Assembly (NCBI RefSeq): GCF_004353845.1
Contig: NZ_CP037863.1
Coordinates: 62,001 to 126,000 of the forward strand
Direction: 5' to 3'
From: Citrobacter arsenatis
GTDB taxonomy: Bacteria > Pseudomonadota > Gammaproteobacteria > Enterobacterales > Enterobacteriaceae
Length of the DNA stretch: 64,000 nt
The position numbers were made by a program, and so were the translations under genes. Positions within the stretch are counted from its first letter, which is position 1. Each line of letters begins with the position of its first letter. The notes below the pieces were generated by a model. It saw nothing but the letters and a program-made list of their open reading frames with translations, had not been told where the DNA came from and searched no databases. Shown here piece after piece: positions 43,979-52,998 of the stretch.

Positions 43979-44971
43979 TTACAGAAAAACGCAGTTACGC
44001 TTGCGCCAGAAGAGGTAACCGAAATTCTTTTTCGAGTTTGGGGAATTATGTTTAATCCCCCAGGTTTGAGTGGTAGCACCAAACGCATGGCAATTTGTGC
44101 TCTCAGGGAACATGTTCACCATCTGATAACGCCAGCGGTCTTTCGGAATGATGGGAGACGGATACTGATTACAGACGGCGTTATCTGCACCAATGGAATT
44201 CCAGACCAGGCCTTCACGATGCATCTTGAACGCCATACGCTCACTGACAAGAAGTGATGATTCCAGAGGGGAAAACTCACCGCTGGTAAAACCTGTCATC
44301 GGATACATCGATCCCTGGCTACCTGCACACCAGAATAAAGGGGCCAGAGGGCGCCCGGCAGCGCTGGCCACAGAATCCGCAGCGCAGGCCGCCTGTGCAA
44401 TCAGATTACCGAAAAGCGACGCTTCCGGATTAATCATCATGGACAGCGTGCTGTCATTCCATAACGGGTCAATTTCAGAGAGGTAAGCGATATCCAGGTC
44501 CCCTGTCTGCAGACAACCAAGACTGGTAATAATGTTGAGCCAGAAAATCAGAGGGTATTTGTACCAGTGGACATGGTAGAACGTGCCTGCAGCAGGACGG
44601 TCACTCTGACCAGCAGTTCCTGTTCCTGTCCGACCGAGATCAATTTTAAATCCGCCCATGTTCACCATAACGCCAGGTTCACGGGTCACATCAACCATCG
44701 CCATCGGTTCCCAGAATCCAATCGCCAGCCCAATACGGTAGAGGATTCCAACAGGGCAAATTTGTATGGGAGACGCGGGATTACTGGTGTCAGGCAGCGG
44801 ACCGGAGGCGAGCTTGATGTTACCAATTGACATCGGGAACATGCACTTCCAACAGATATCGGAAATTGGATTTACCCATCGCCCCTCACCAGCATTACTG
44901 GAGGCAAAAGCCTGAGACGGTGTACAAACCAGCACCAGAAGTAATGTGGCGAACCAGACAAAGCGCCTCAT
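43979..44971 (-). CDS. traU: TraU conjugal transfer protein
   Basis: 330 residues, exactly the F length, from the ATG at 44969-44971 behind a GGGGGAG RBS and overlapping the previous stop (ATGA). The signal peptide ends PSQAFAS. Typical motifs are NPISDICWKCMFPMSIGNI, CPVGILYRIGLAIGFWEP, QAACAADSVASAAGRPLAPL and CHAFGATTQTWG with many conserved Cys. TraU is periplasmic and needed for DNA transfer more than for pilus formation. Confidence 0.95.
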   Translation of the reverse strand: MRRFVWFATLLLVLVCTPSQAFASSNAGEGRWVNPISDICWKCMFPMSIGNIKLASGPLPDTSNPASPIQICPVGILYRIGLAIGFWEPMAMVDVTREPGVMVNMGGFKIDLGRTGTGTAGQSDRPAAGTFYHVHWYKYPLIFWLNIITSLGCLQTGDLDIAYLSEIDPLWNDSTLSMMINPEASLFGNLIAQAACAADSVASAAGRPLAPLFWCAGSQGSMYPMTGFTSGEFSPLESSLLVSERMAFKMHREGLVWNSIGADNAVCNQYPSPIIPKDRWRYQMVNMFPESTNCHAFGATTQTWGIKHNSPNSKKNFGYLFWRKRNCVFL

Positions 44972-45291
44972 GCTCTCCCCCGAAGCCACACACAAACCGG
45001 ACCGTCTTCAGTGTCATGTATTGAACCAATAAACCAGCCATCTTCTGAAGGAACAGAAGGCTGCCATTCACTGATATCAGATGCTCCGTTTTCCCAGGCT
45101 TCAATAACCTGCGGAGGCGCATCGTTTTCCAGCCAGCGAAGTGCACAGACAAGTTGATTCATGCGTAACCATTCATTGAAATCGGCCTGGGAGGCCTCAT
45201 CACATGAAGGCTTAAAGTAGTGTGGGTGAGTCCAGAATCCGTTATGGTCACGGATCACTGCAACCGCTTTTACAGGTTCAGAGTAGGTCAT
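44968..45291 (-). CDS. Unknown cytoplasmic protein inserted between traW and traU
   Basis: 107 residues from the ATG at 45289-45291 (MTYSEPVKAVAVIRDHNGFW) with a CGGAG RBS. It is acidic, has no signal peptide or membrane helix, and contains several Trp (ALRWLEN, SEWQPS, DGWFIGS, VCVWLRG). It is in the tra operon by orientation and overlaps traU by four bases. No counterpart stands here in F. I do not recognise the family. Confidence 0.7.
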   Translation of the reverse strand: MTYSEPVKAVAVIRDHNGFWTHPHYFKPSCDEASQADFNEWLRMNQLVCALRWLENDAPPQVIEAWENGASDISEWQPSVPSEDGWFIGSIHDTEDGPVCVWLRGRA

Positions 45292-45339
45292 GGGGATCTC
45301 CGGATGTGCCACCATCAGAGCTGCTGGGGCTGGAAAATA

Positions 45340-45561
45340 TCAGTGGTTTTTAGCACTGGCGGCCGCTTTCATAATGATGGCCAGTCGCTGTTCCTGTGTC
45401 ATTTCATACAGGGCAAGAATGCCACCACGCATTACGGCAGAAGGTTTGTAGAGCGGATTCTCATTGAGGATCTCATCCAGCCATCTGGCTGAGCCTTCAT
45501 CATGACGTAGTGACGAGATAGTATTATTCCGGCCCTTTTCACATTCAGGGTCTTTTTTCAT
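45340..45561 (-). CDS. Unknown small protein, traW-traU accessory cluster
   Basis: 73 residues, MKKDPECEKGRNNTISSLRH, charged and mostly helical, without membrane or signal features. An AAGGTAAC RBS-like sequence precedes the ATG. It is in the same orientation as tra genes and lies between two other unknown genes. No family recognised. Confidence 0.6.
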   Translation of the reverse strand: MKKDPECEKGRNNTISSLRHDEGSARWLDEILNENPLYKPSAVMRGGILALYEMTQEQRLAIIMKAAASAKNH

Positions 45562-45658
45562 GGAGTTACCTTGTCTGGGTTAAACAAAAACGGGGAGCTG
45601 GCTGAGCGCAGAGCGACGTCCAGATGCCAGACATGTTGATATCAAGTGGGGTAAATCG

Positions 45659-46306
45659 TCAGAGTGGTGTTGGCTGAACGACAATAAATGCGTAGCCGTA
45701 ATCATCGTCAGACTCAGCGTACTCGGTCGCGCCGGTGGCGATTGCGTTCGCAGCCTTAATGAGATACCGGGAAAGTGATTTACGAGAAGTTTGCCGCGTT
45801 CCCTGGACAATAACGACGATATGGCAGGCCAGACTCCCTTCAGCAAGATAGCCAGCCATTTTGATCCAGGGGGGTAACGCAGAACCCGCTGCATCCGGGA
45901 AAAAACCGGGGGGGTCAAAGCACAAACGAACGTGCACATGCCAGTGAGCAGAGTATTCAGGAAATGTTAAACCGGTATTTCCATAATCACCACGATAATG
46001 GCATCCTTCAGCATCCACTGGCAGTTCGTTGTTCGTGATACTGTCGGCAGCGCGTTCAAGACAAAACACCAGGTCGCGAGTTATCGTGTGTGGTTGTGCA
46101 TTCACACTGACTATCACCTGAGTAAGAGGATAAGCACATTTTTCCCACTCCCCCATCACAGGAGGTGCATCCTCGGAAAATGGCTGTGGAACAATGACAT
46201 TTCTGTCCTGACTATCTTTTTTCATTACCGAAAAGAAAAAAAGGCAGCCGTTCAGTATTACGATCAAAATAATCAAAAACAGAAATTTTGGCCACTCTAT
46301 GTCCAT
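45659..46306 (-). CDS. Unknown membrane-anchored periplasmic protein, traW-traU accessory cluster
   Basis: 215 residues. One N-terminal helix (FLFLIILIVILNGCLFFFS) anchors it; the rest probably faces the periplasm and has five Cys (EKCAYPL, FCLERA, EGCHYRG, RLCFDPP, LACHIVV). No catalytic motif is evident. It overlaps the next gene upstream by ten bases, so the two are coupled. There is no equivalent at this site in F. Confidence 0.68.
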   Translation of the reverse strand: MDIEWPKFLFLIILIVILNGCLFFFSVMKKDSQDRNVIVPQPFSEDAPPVMGEWEKCAYPLTQVIVSVNAQPHTITRDLVFCLERAADSITNNELPVDAEGCHYRGDYGNTGLTFPEYSAHWHVHVRLCFDPPGFFPDAAGSALPPWIKMAGYLAEGSLACHIVVIVQGTRQTSRKSLSRYLIKAANAIATGATEYAESDDDYGYAFIVVQPTPL

Positions 46307-46617
46307 GACTCAGTCTCCTTCATATGCGATAGCATCAGAGCAACCAGGTATTCAGGAAAACGCTCATCTCTGTTTTCCGGTTCGACCAGCTCCATCTGAT
46401 TTGCTCTTAGCCAGTTAAACCATGCCTTCGTCACCAGTACCGGACTCCAGGAGGCAATCTCCGGATATAAAGCCTTAAGTTTGTCTGCCGTTCCCTGACG
46501 GTTGTGCTTATTTACAGATTTGCCGGGGAGTTTACGGGGGAAATTACGCTGTCTTTCGCGTGAGGTAACGACAGTGCGTATTTCGGGAAACAAATCACCT
46601 AACGTTGTTGCGGTCAT
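46297..46617 (-). CDS. Unknown basic protein, ProQ/FinO-like flavour
   Basis: 106 residues. The segments KLKALYPEIASWSPVLVTKAWFNWLRANQ and ERFPEYLVALMLSHMKE, with basic RERQRNFPRKLPGKSVNKH before them, give a small positively charged helical protein that could bind nucleic acid. A distant resemblance to the helical part of FinO/ProQ proteins crossed my mind but I cannot support it. It overlaps traW by four bases (ATGA) and the next gene by ten. Confidence 0.65.
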   Translation of the reverse strand: MTATTLGDLFPEIRTVVTSRERQRNFPRKLPGKSVNKHNRQGTADKLKALYPEIASWSPVLVTKAWFNWLRANQMELVEPENRDERFPEYLVALMLSHMKETESWT

Positions 46618-47249
46618 TTTTTTACTCCTGATACCGGAATTTCTTCCACTTTCAGTACACGGCCATCGGGCGAAATTCGAACAGGGATGTTTGAGAAGCC
46701 AAATTTCCGCGTGAGGGTTCCTGACTGGTCGAAGTAAATACGTTCATTCAGGCTATCGCTGGTATTCTTGATATTGCCTTTAACCAGAATTACCTTCGCG
46801 TTCGTCTTACCGGCAATCTCCTTTCTGGCCCATTCCATCTGATCTTTATTATCACCATCGATAAAATACAAAACCTGATTGAAAGGAACTTTATCCAGTG
46901 GATTCACCTGCTCCCCTTTGCGCGCAATAACATTTCCCTGCATATCCGTCACGGTTTCCTGGACGGTAAACGTGGGATCAAATGCAAAGCTGCGGTATTT
47001 TTCAGCATTGGTTAGTCCACTGACAGCAGGTGGCCGGACGGCATTCTTCTTCACCCGGTCAACGGCTTCTGCACGCAATTTGTCCAGTTCACCGCTCTGC
47101 TCCATCCCCTTCAGACGGTTCTGGATAAAATCCAGCATGTCCTGTTCGGCAGGTTCAAACACATTTCCCCAGGTACCGAGATCTTTCGCACCGCTACTGG
47201 CTGACAGAGCCAGTAGTACCAGGGCTGTCAGTGCAAATCGTTTATTCAC
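46614..47249 (-). CDS. traW: TraW pilus assembly protein
   Basis: 211 residues (F: 210). A signal peptide ends SASSGAK, followed by DLGTWGNVFEPAEQDMLDFI, a diagnostic TraW start, and VLYFIDGDNKDQMEWARK, KVILVKGNI and FGFSNIPVRISPDGRVLKV. TraW is periplasmic and works with TrbC and TraU. Its start overlaps the trbI stop by four bases. Confidence 0.95.
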   Translation of the reverse strand: MNKRFALTALVLLALSASSGAKDLGTWGNVFEPAEQDMLDFIQNRLKGMEQSGELDKLRAEAVDRVKKNAVRPPAVSGLTNAEKYRSFAFDPTFTVQETVTDMQGNVIARKGEQVNPLDKVPFNQVLYFIDGDNKDQMEWARKEIAGKTNAKVILVKGNIKNTSDSLNERIYFDQSGTLTRKFGFSNIPVRISPDGRVLKVEEIPVSGVKK

Positions 47250-47662
47250 TGTCCCTCCTGAGTACGGCGGGCGATATCGCTACGGATTTCGGTCGTGATA
47301 TCCGGTAACGGGCTGACAGCAGCAGGTTTCACCAGGATGATAGCGTTATGCGAGGTTTGCCACTCATTCAGGCTATCGGACATCGCCGTGTTGAAACGGC
47401 TTGTCAGTGCTTTCGCCTTGTCCTCATCGAGCTGCAGTTGTGCTGACTGCTGCATGAAAAGGTCGATCGTGCCTTTCATGTCGAAAACCACAATTTCCGG
47501 GGCTGTGAGTTTTATGTAAGCCCCTGTTATTCCTGTCAGCACCATTTGAGAGGCCAGCACACAGGCAGCAAGTTTTACACTCCTGGAACTAAGCCAGCCC
47601 GACATTGTTACGCCGTGTCGCACTGTGCCGCCGCTGAACGGTTTTTCGTTACTGTCACTCAT
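47246..47662 (-). CDS. trbI: TrbI F-type conjugal transfer protein
   Basis: 138 residues (F: 128) from the ATG at 47660-47662, overlapping the traC stop (ATGA). One inner-membrane helix (about 26-46) is followed by APEIVVFDMKGTIDLFMQQS, the TrbI signature. In F it influences pilus length or retraction. Gene order traC-trbI-traW is as in F. Confidence 0.92.
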   Translation of the reverse strand: MSDSNEKPFSGGTVRHGVTMSGWLSSRSVKLAACVLASQMVLTGITGAYIKLTAPEIVVFDMKGTIDLFMQQSAQLQLDEDKAKALTSRFNTAMSDSLNEWQTSHNAIILVKPAAVSPLPDITTEIRSDIARRTQEGQ

Positions 47663-50262
47663 GCCGCTTCCACCCATTCTTCAAGTTCATGAAGTTCGTC
47701 TCCAAACTTCCTCTCTGCCAGCAAATAGGCGGCCTCCTCTGATGTGGCCCCTGCTTTCTGAGCGTTCTGCATATATGCGAAGTCCTCACCACGGGAACTG
47801 AACATGGCGCGAGTAACAGGATCAACAAACAACCGATGGAAGGAGCTGTATTCGCCGGCACTGATAAGCAATGAACTGTAATCGGTCTGAATTGCCGGCT
47901 GGAAACCACGGATAACTTCCTTTTCCATGTCCGAGAATTGATCCGGATTTTCGGAAAGGTATTGTTTGAATGCCTTCGTATCCTGCAGCAGCGTGATTTT
48001 GGTCGAACTGTTGTTCCATGCTGCTTCAGCTTCCTTACCGGCACTGAAGTCTTTGATGCCCTGAGTAATCGTAATGAATGCACCACGATGTCGGCGAACA
48101 GTACGGTAACCAGTTTCGATAAAGCGGGCAGCATGAGGATTAGAACCACCGAGCAGTCGCCAGGCTTCGTCGATAATGCAGACTTTTTTGAGATCTCGCG
48201 GGCTGTGGTACATCTTTTCCTGAATCGCGAGGATGAGAGAAAACAGGATAGAGGAAAGTAACTTCGGCTTGTTTTCCAGACTCAGAAGCTCCAGCACAGC
48301 AAAACGGGTTTCGTCATCAAGAGTAGGTTTGTCGGCATTAAAGTATTCGCCATCAGCCCCCCAGGTACAGTAGGTTTCCAGCAACATGGCCAGTTCAGCC
48401 ATTCGGGCAATGATGGTCGGTTTGTCTGCAAACGCGGTATTAACATCCTCACTGGTCAGATAGTTATAAACATCATCTATACGTGCCCGGTTTTGCTTTT
48501 GTTCCCAGGCGTGCATGACCGCTTTTTTCAGTATTGCTTCACAAACGACATCCAGTGGTTCGGTCGGGCTTGCCAGTACCGCAAGAAGTCGAACAATCCC
48601 TTCTGCTGAAAGCTTGATGTCTCTGACGTTGGCAAACGGATTAAAACGAAGTTGAGCACCATCCAGATACACACCACCGGCCTGCAGGCAGTAGTTCTTG
48701 TAGCTGTCACCCATATCAATAACCCAGCCAAATCCACCTGCGTTCAGCACATCGCGGAGAATACTTTGTGTCAGGAATGATTTACCAGCACCAGATGTTC
48801 CCGTGACAGCAATGTTGAAGTTGGTACTGCCATTTTCTTCGTCGAACATATCGAAGAAGGCTACCTGGTTGCGATAGGTCGGCAGCGGCATTCCTCCACG
48901 TGACAACTGACGTTCGGCTACCACAGGCATCAGGCTTACCGCATTCCATGATTTTCCACGTAATGTGGCACCCGTCGTTTTAAGATCCTCCCACATTCCC
49001 TCCTGCATAACGAACGGGAAACTGGCCAGCCAGTTACGCATCTGCTGGTACTGAATCGTGACCATTTCCAGTTCGTTTTTACGAAAGACGTTCACGGCAG
49101 CAAGTTCACATTTCTGTGCTTCTGTATTGTTATCTGGTGTAAACAACGTCACGTTGAAATACGTGCGGCAAAGTGCAATTTCATTGGTGGACAGCTGCTC
49201 ACGGGTTTTACGCCATTCATCTGCTGCTTTTTTGGTTCCTGGGAACAAAGCACCATAGGCTGAGTTTGCTTTTTTGGACAGATCCGTATCCTTGCGGAAG
49301 GCCTCACTCTGACTTGCTGTCTGCTCCTCGAGCTCGGTTGTCCAGGTAATCATAAACGGGCAAGGAATGCCGAGGTCCGGGAAGCGGATATTCTGCAGGT
49401 TATCCGCCCCCTGCCAGAGCGCAAAGCGACGTGGATTCTTGCTCAGCTGCATGTTTACGATACGACAAGCTGATGCCGGAAGCCGTGTACCGTCCGTTTC
49501 AATTTTTTCAGGTAATTCAATACGTAAATGTGAAGGATGAACTTCAAAGTCAATGGAAGGGTCAACCACCTGACGATTGAGCAATTCATCCTCGTTATAG
49601 TCGCCCGGAGACGTCATAACCTGCTCATGACGGTAGTTCACCATTTCACGCATAACTGACAGGAAACCGTTCACGTCAGTATTGATGGAATCAATACGAG
49701 CCGCCCCCAGAGAAACACGAATGGTGTTGCGCAACTGAACCAGCTCATCCATCACCTGCTGAGAAAATCGTTTAACGGCTTTACCATAGACAATAAATAT
49801 CCGGTAATTACGCAGGTAAAGCGGGTATTCACGCTTGTTTGCCAGACCGTGTAAAGCTGATTTCTCCCAGAAGGCACGGGTGATTTTATTCAGGTGATCG
49901 GCCATCTGGCCTTTCCACATGTCGGTACTGACGCCAGCCGCAATGCGCTCACCCACACATTTACTTGCAGTCAAAATAACGGTGACAGGTGTTTTACGAG
50001 GCAGTTTCTTACGCAGCATGTCATCAAGAGCCGCCATCACCTGCTCATTAGCCCCCGGTAGCGGGGCCAGTTCAAGAACAAATCCGGCCGTACCCGTATT
50101 AATGAACAGATCATTTTTATCATCGTAATAACGGTATGGCAGGCTGGCAACGAGGGAGGGGTAATCCCATGTTTGCTCAAGATTAGCGCGAGCAGTTGCT
50201 GCTCCATCCTTGTGCTGTCCTCTTTCAATCAAACCCATCAGAGTGTCCAGAACACTGCTCAT
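47659..50262 (-). CDS. traC: TraC VirB4-type secretion ATPase
   Basis: 867 residues (F: 875). The N-terminal VirB4 domain is followed by the ATPase core with Walker A GTSGAGKSFLTQS near residue 489, Walker B VCIIDEAWRLL and the arginine/Gln motif ITITQGIKDF. It powers assembly of the pilus and channel at the inner membrane, and has no signal peptide. It overlaps the small gene before it by four bases. Confidence 0.96.
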   Translation of the reverse strand: MSSVLDTLMGLIERGQHKDGAATARANLEQTWDYPSLVASLPYRYYDDKNDLFINTGTAGFVLELAPLPGANEQVMAALDDMLRKKLPRKTPVTVILTASKCVGERIAAGVSTDMWKGQMADHLNKITRAFWEKSALHGLANKREYPLYLRNYRIFIVYGKAVKRFSQQVMDELVQLRNTIRVSLGAARIDSINTDVNGFLSVMREMVNYRHEQVMTSPGDYNEDELLNRQVVDPSIDFEVHPSHLRIELPEKIETDGTRLPASACRIVNMQLSKNPRRFALWQGADNLQNIRFPDLGIPCPFMITWTTELEEQTASQSEAFRKDTDLSKKANSAYGALFPGTKKAADEWRKTREQLSTNEIALCRTYFNVTLFTPDNNTEAQKCELAAVNVFRKNELEMVTIQYQQMRNWLASFPFVMQEGMWEDLKTTGATLRGKSWNAVSLMPVVAERQLSRGGMPLPTYRNQVAFFDMFDEENGSTNFNIAVTGTSGAGKSFLTQSILRDVLNAGGFGWVIDMGDSYKNYCLQAGGVYLDGAQLRFNPFANVRDIKLSAEGIVRLLAVLASPTEPLDVVCEAILKKAVMHAWEQKQNRARIDDVYNYLTSEDVNTAFADKPTIIARMAELAMLLETYCTWGADGEYFNADKPTLDDETRFAVLELLSLENKPKLLSSILFSLILAIQEKMYHSPRDLKKVCIIDEAWRLLGGSNPHAARFIETGYRTVRRHRGAFITITQGIKDFSAGKEAEAAWNNSSTKITLLQDTKAFKQYLSENPDQFSDMEKEVIRGFQPAIQTDYSSLLISAGEYSSFHRLFVDPVTRAMFSSRGEDFAYMQNAQKAGATSEEAAYLLAERKFGDELHELEEWVEAA

Positions 50263-50444
50263 TTTCGCCCCTCCACAACAGAACGGATCAGCTCAAGACG
50301 GCGCAGCCGGGCCTCTTCAGTGAGGTTGAAACACACAGGCCCATCGACACTCATCTCCATTCGATATCCGGAATTGTTTAACACCCTCCCTTCGGCCAGC
50401 AGTGTCATATCTGGGGAAGTGGGATCATCTTTTAAACTGATCAT
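50259..50444 (-). CDS. Small unknown protein in the TraR position
   Basis: 61 residues (MISLKDDPTSPDMTLLAEGR). F has traR here, a DksA-like zinc-finger protein that acts on RNA polymerase, but this protein lacks the four Cys and cannot be TraR. It overlaps traC and traV by four bases each, which supports translation. No family recognised. Confidence 0.65.
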   Translation of the reverse strand: MISLKDDPTSPDMTLLAEGRVLNNSGYRMEMSVDGPVCFNLTEEARLRRLELIRSVVEGRK

Positions 50445-50998
50445 TCGCCCCCCTCCCCGATAACACGGTAGCTTTCATCCCAGTGCGATTTGTTTTTCAC
50501 AAACTCGACCACGGACGGTTGATGGAAGTTGTCATCGGTATCCACCCACGGTGCAATCCACAGACGCTGGGTCGCGTCCGGTATACGCTGCGCCTGAACC
50601 CGTCCTGCCGTATTGACAGGTACTGACTGCCCAACGGCTGAAGAAGTAATACGCGGAGTCACTCCGGTCTGCATCGTTCCTGCTGGTACAGCAGCAAGAG
50701 GACGTGGCGCGATTAACTTAGAACTGGGAGATCCGGTTGCTGCGACTGAAACAGGACGTGACGTATTAACGACAGGAGCCACATTGCGCAGTGCCGGTAG
50801 GGTTTCACCCGCAGGCTTTTTTGCAGCTTTATCCGCAGTGAGGTCGTCAAGGCTTTTGCCCTGGGCGGCCAGTTTATTTGCCTCCCCGGTTGTGAGGCAC
50901 TGGTCGGTCGCGGTTTTATTACAGTCAAAATCAGAATTCATACCGGCGCAGCCGGTCAGTACGCTACACAGCAGTGCAGCGCCCATCAGTTTTTTCAT
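50441..50998 (-). CDS. traV: TraV outer-membrane lipoprotein (VirB7-like)
   Basis: 185 residues (F: 171). The lipobox is VLTGC, followed by AGMNSDFDCNKTATDQCLT, where the two Cys match the TraV core. The middle is Pro/Ala/Thr-rich and low in complexity; the C-terminus LWIAPWVDTDDNFHQPSVV is typical. TraV anchors the TraK-TraB core complex to the outer membrane. Confidence 0.93.
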   Translation of the reverse strand: MKKLMGAALLCSVLTGCAGMNSDFDCNKTATDQCLTTGEANKLAAQGKSLDDLTADKAAKKPAGETLPALRNVAPVVNTSRPVSVAATGSPSSKLIAPRPLAAVPAGTMQTGVTPRITSSAVGQSVPVNTAGRVQAQRIPDATQRLWIAPWVDTDDNFHQPSVVEFVKNKSHWDESYRVIGEGGE

Positions 50999-51079
50999 GG
51001 GGTAACTCCGATAAATTATTAGGTACTAATGGAAGTAATTGAGGATGAAAATCAGTGTGGCTGGAGTCCACAGAGTATA

Positions 51080-51583
51080 TTAACGTTCACGCCCCCCGCT
51101 CCCCTCGCCGTTGCTGTCCGGGATGTTCTGAATGAACCGGAAGTGACATGTTTTCGTGGATTTTCCTGATGTTATTTCATACCGGTATTTTTTTTCTGCC
51201 TCATACCACTGCTGAATAACATCCAGAGAAAGCTCCTTTCTTTCGGTAACCGTGGATTGTAGCCACTGCCACGCACCGATGTTCAGTGGCTTATATATGG
51301 CCAGTTTACTGTCCAGTACTTCAGGCCAGGAACCAGGAAGAGTGCCAAAAATTTTCATAAACAGAAAAGGGAAAAGGCACATGCCAACAAAGATGGCAGT
51401 ACACTGAAACCACCAGGATGACCACCAGTATGTATATACATAAATCCATACACCTGCGTTGAGGAGACTGAACGTAATTGACAGTATCCAAATCCACGTG
51501 ATGCGTGGAGGATGAGCATTGTCGCGCCACATCCGTATATCCACGCCAATCTTGTTAAACAACCTGTCGTTATCATTCATCAT
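51080..51583 (-). CDS. Membrane protein in the TraP position
   Basis: 167 residues with two hydrophobic helices (ITWIWILSITFSLLNAGVWI and WWFQCTAIFVGMCLFPFLF) and a polar C-terminal half. F carries traP, trbD and trbG between traB and traV; only this gene is present here. It starts five bases after traB stops, with a strong acidic/basic N-terminus (MMNDNDRLFNKIG). Similarity to TraP is not clear, so no symbol is given. Confidence 0.65.
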   Translation of the reverse strand: MMNDNDRLFNKIGVDIRMWRDNAHPPRITWIWILSITFSLLNAGVWIYVYTYWWSSWWFQCTAIFVGMCLFPFLFMKIFGTLPGSWPEVLDSKLAIYKPLNIGAWQWLQSTVTERKELSLDVIQQWYEAEKKYRYEITSGKSTKTCHFRFIQNIPDSNGEGSGGRER

Positions 51584-51588
51584 CCACC

Positions 51589-52998
51589 TCAGTTAATCGT
51601 GTCGCCGAGACGCAACTGGCTGGCCTGTCGTAACACGTCATCCGGGTTAATATTCCCCACTGAAGCCGTGCTGTTTGAGGTGGTCTGGCTGACGGACTGA
51701 GGCGCGGCTTCACTCTGTGTTGAATTTGCAGCATTCTGCAGGGCTTCCTTCGCTTTTTGCTCTTCCGCATCCTCCAGCGTTTCCAGGCGGAAACCTTTCT
51801 GGAACACCACTGTGACCTGGTTACCTGCACCGATATCAATGATCGGATGGTATTGTTCGGCTCGCTTAATCCAGTACTGACTCAGCGTATCAGCAGCCTT
51901 GCTTGCCCCACCACCGAACCCTTGTTTAAACACATCACCGGCACCAACATCGGCAGTAGCTCCAAGCCCCACAGACGGCGTGGCAGCAGATTTAATCCCC
52001 TCACCGAAACCGGAAAGCAGACCAGCCGCACCTGCATAACCCACAATCATACCGTTACGCATAACCGGTTTTCCCCGGATACCTCCTTTGCCCTGATAGC
52101 TGACATGACCGTCAAACTCCATATCGATATGCTTTCCATTCTTCAGTACACAACTGATCGATTTAGTCCGTACCTCACCACGCTCACTAGAAATATCGCC
52201 CCAGATTTCACCCACAACAAAACAGCCATCGGCGCTGTATTCTTTATTGTTGGGCATCTGGATATTGCCAAGTAACCGGAAGGTGACTGGACGGGTATTC
52301 TGCTGGCCAGTCACGCTGGCGTTAGCATCAGCACCTTCAATCATAATGGCTTCAGAAAAAGAACCTGACGGGATCCAGGGTAGTTTTGTTGGTTTCTTTT
52401 TCAGACTTTCATAAGTGAATTTTGAGGTGGTAAGTCCCCCCATAACCCGCTGGCCTGAACCTCCTGGATAAAACCCTGCCCCCTGACCAGCATGAACAGC
52501 GCCATTGGCGGACGGCGTGCCTGTTGGGGTGACAGAATATTCTGGCGGTCGGGCCTGACCGGCAGCAACAGGACCAGGAAGTGGTGTTCCGTTCTGGTCA
52601 GCAGGTGGTGTCTGCTGGCCACTGGTCGAATTGCTGCCGGAGGCTTTCTGGTTTAACAGGTCAGTCAGACGCTGTATTTCAGCATCCTTTTCAGCCAGCT
52701 TCTGGCCTGTATTAAGTATGTTCTGGTCAAGCTTTTGTGACAGCATGTTGACATTCTGCTCAAGCGCAGACGTTTTGGCCTGTTGCTGTGCCAGTGCGGC
52801 ATCATTGACCTTTTCATTGAATGAGGCTGTAACCACGCCCGTCATATTTGGCACGGCAGCGGGTGGCGGTGCTTTCTGTTTTTCCTGATATTGCCCATAC
52901 CCGTAAACCCCTCCAGCCAGAGCAGCCCCGGAGGCAATGACGGCCGCCAGAACAGTAATCTGTCTGCGTCGGGTTTTGAGATTTTCATTCAGACTCAT
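51589..52998 (-). CDS. traB: TraB core-complex protein (VirB10-like)
   Basis: 469 residues (F: 475). One inner-membrane helix near residues 15-33 (ITVLAAVIASGAALAGGVYG), a coiled coil (about 70-115, QQQAKTSALEQNVNMLSQKL), a Pro-rich linker and a C-terminal VirB10 beta-barrel domain (GSFSEAIMIEGADANASVTG, VGEIWGDISSERGEVRTKSI, NQVTVVFQKGFRLET). It spans the envelope and links TraC-TraD to TraK-TraV. It overlaps traK by four bases. Confidence 0.95.
   Translation of the reverse strand: MSLNENLKTRRRQITVLAAVIASGAALAGGVYGYGQYQEKQKAPPPAAVPNMTGVVTASFNEKVNDAALAQQQAKTSALEQNVNMLSQKLDQNILNTGQKLAEKDAEIQRLTDLLNQKASGSNSTSGQQTPPADQNGTPLPGPVAAGQARPPEYSVTPTGTPSANGAVHAGQGAGFYPGGSGQRVMGGLTTSKFTYESLKKKPTKLPWIPSGSFSEAIMIEGADANASVTGQQNTRPVTFRLLGNIQMPNNKEYSADGCFVVGEIWGDISSERGEVRTKSISCVLKNGKHIDMEFDGHVSYQGKGGIRGKPVMRNGMIVGYAGAAGLLSGFGEGIKSAATPSVGLGATADVGAGDVFKQGFGGGASKAADTLSQYWIKRAEQYHPIIDIGAGNQVTVVFQKGFRLETLEDAEEQKAKEALQNAANSTQSEAAPQSVSQTTSNSTASVGNINPDDVLRQASQLRLGDTIN

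Noticed and set aside
45580..45939. 119-codon minus-strand frame overlapping the 215-residue gene
   Set aside because: Lies in another frame of a better-supported gene with a membrane anchor, coupling and normal composition.
46297..46617. FinO/ProQ homologue hidden in the tra operon
   Set aside because: Only a vague helical and basic resemblance; no defining motif could be aligned by eye.
50259..50444. TraR (DksA-like) protein
   Set aside because: Position fits, but the zinc-finger cysteines are absent.
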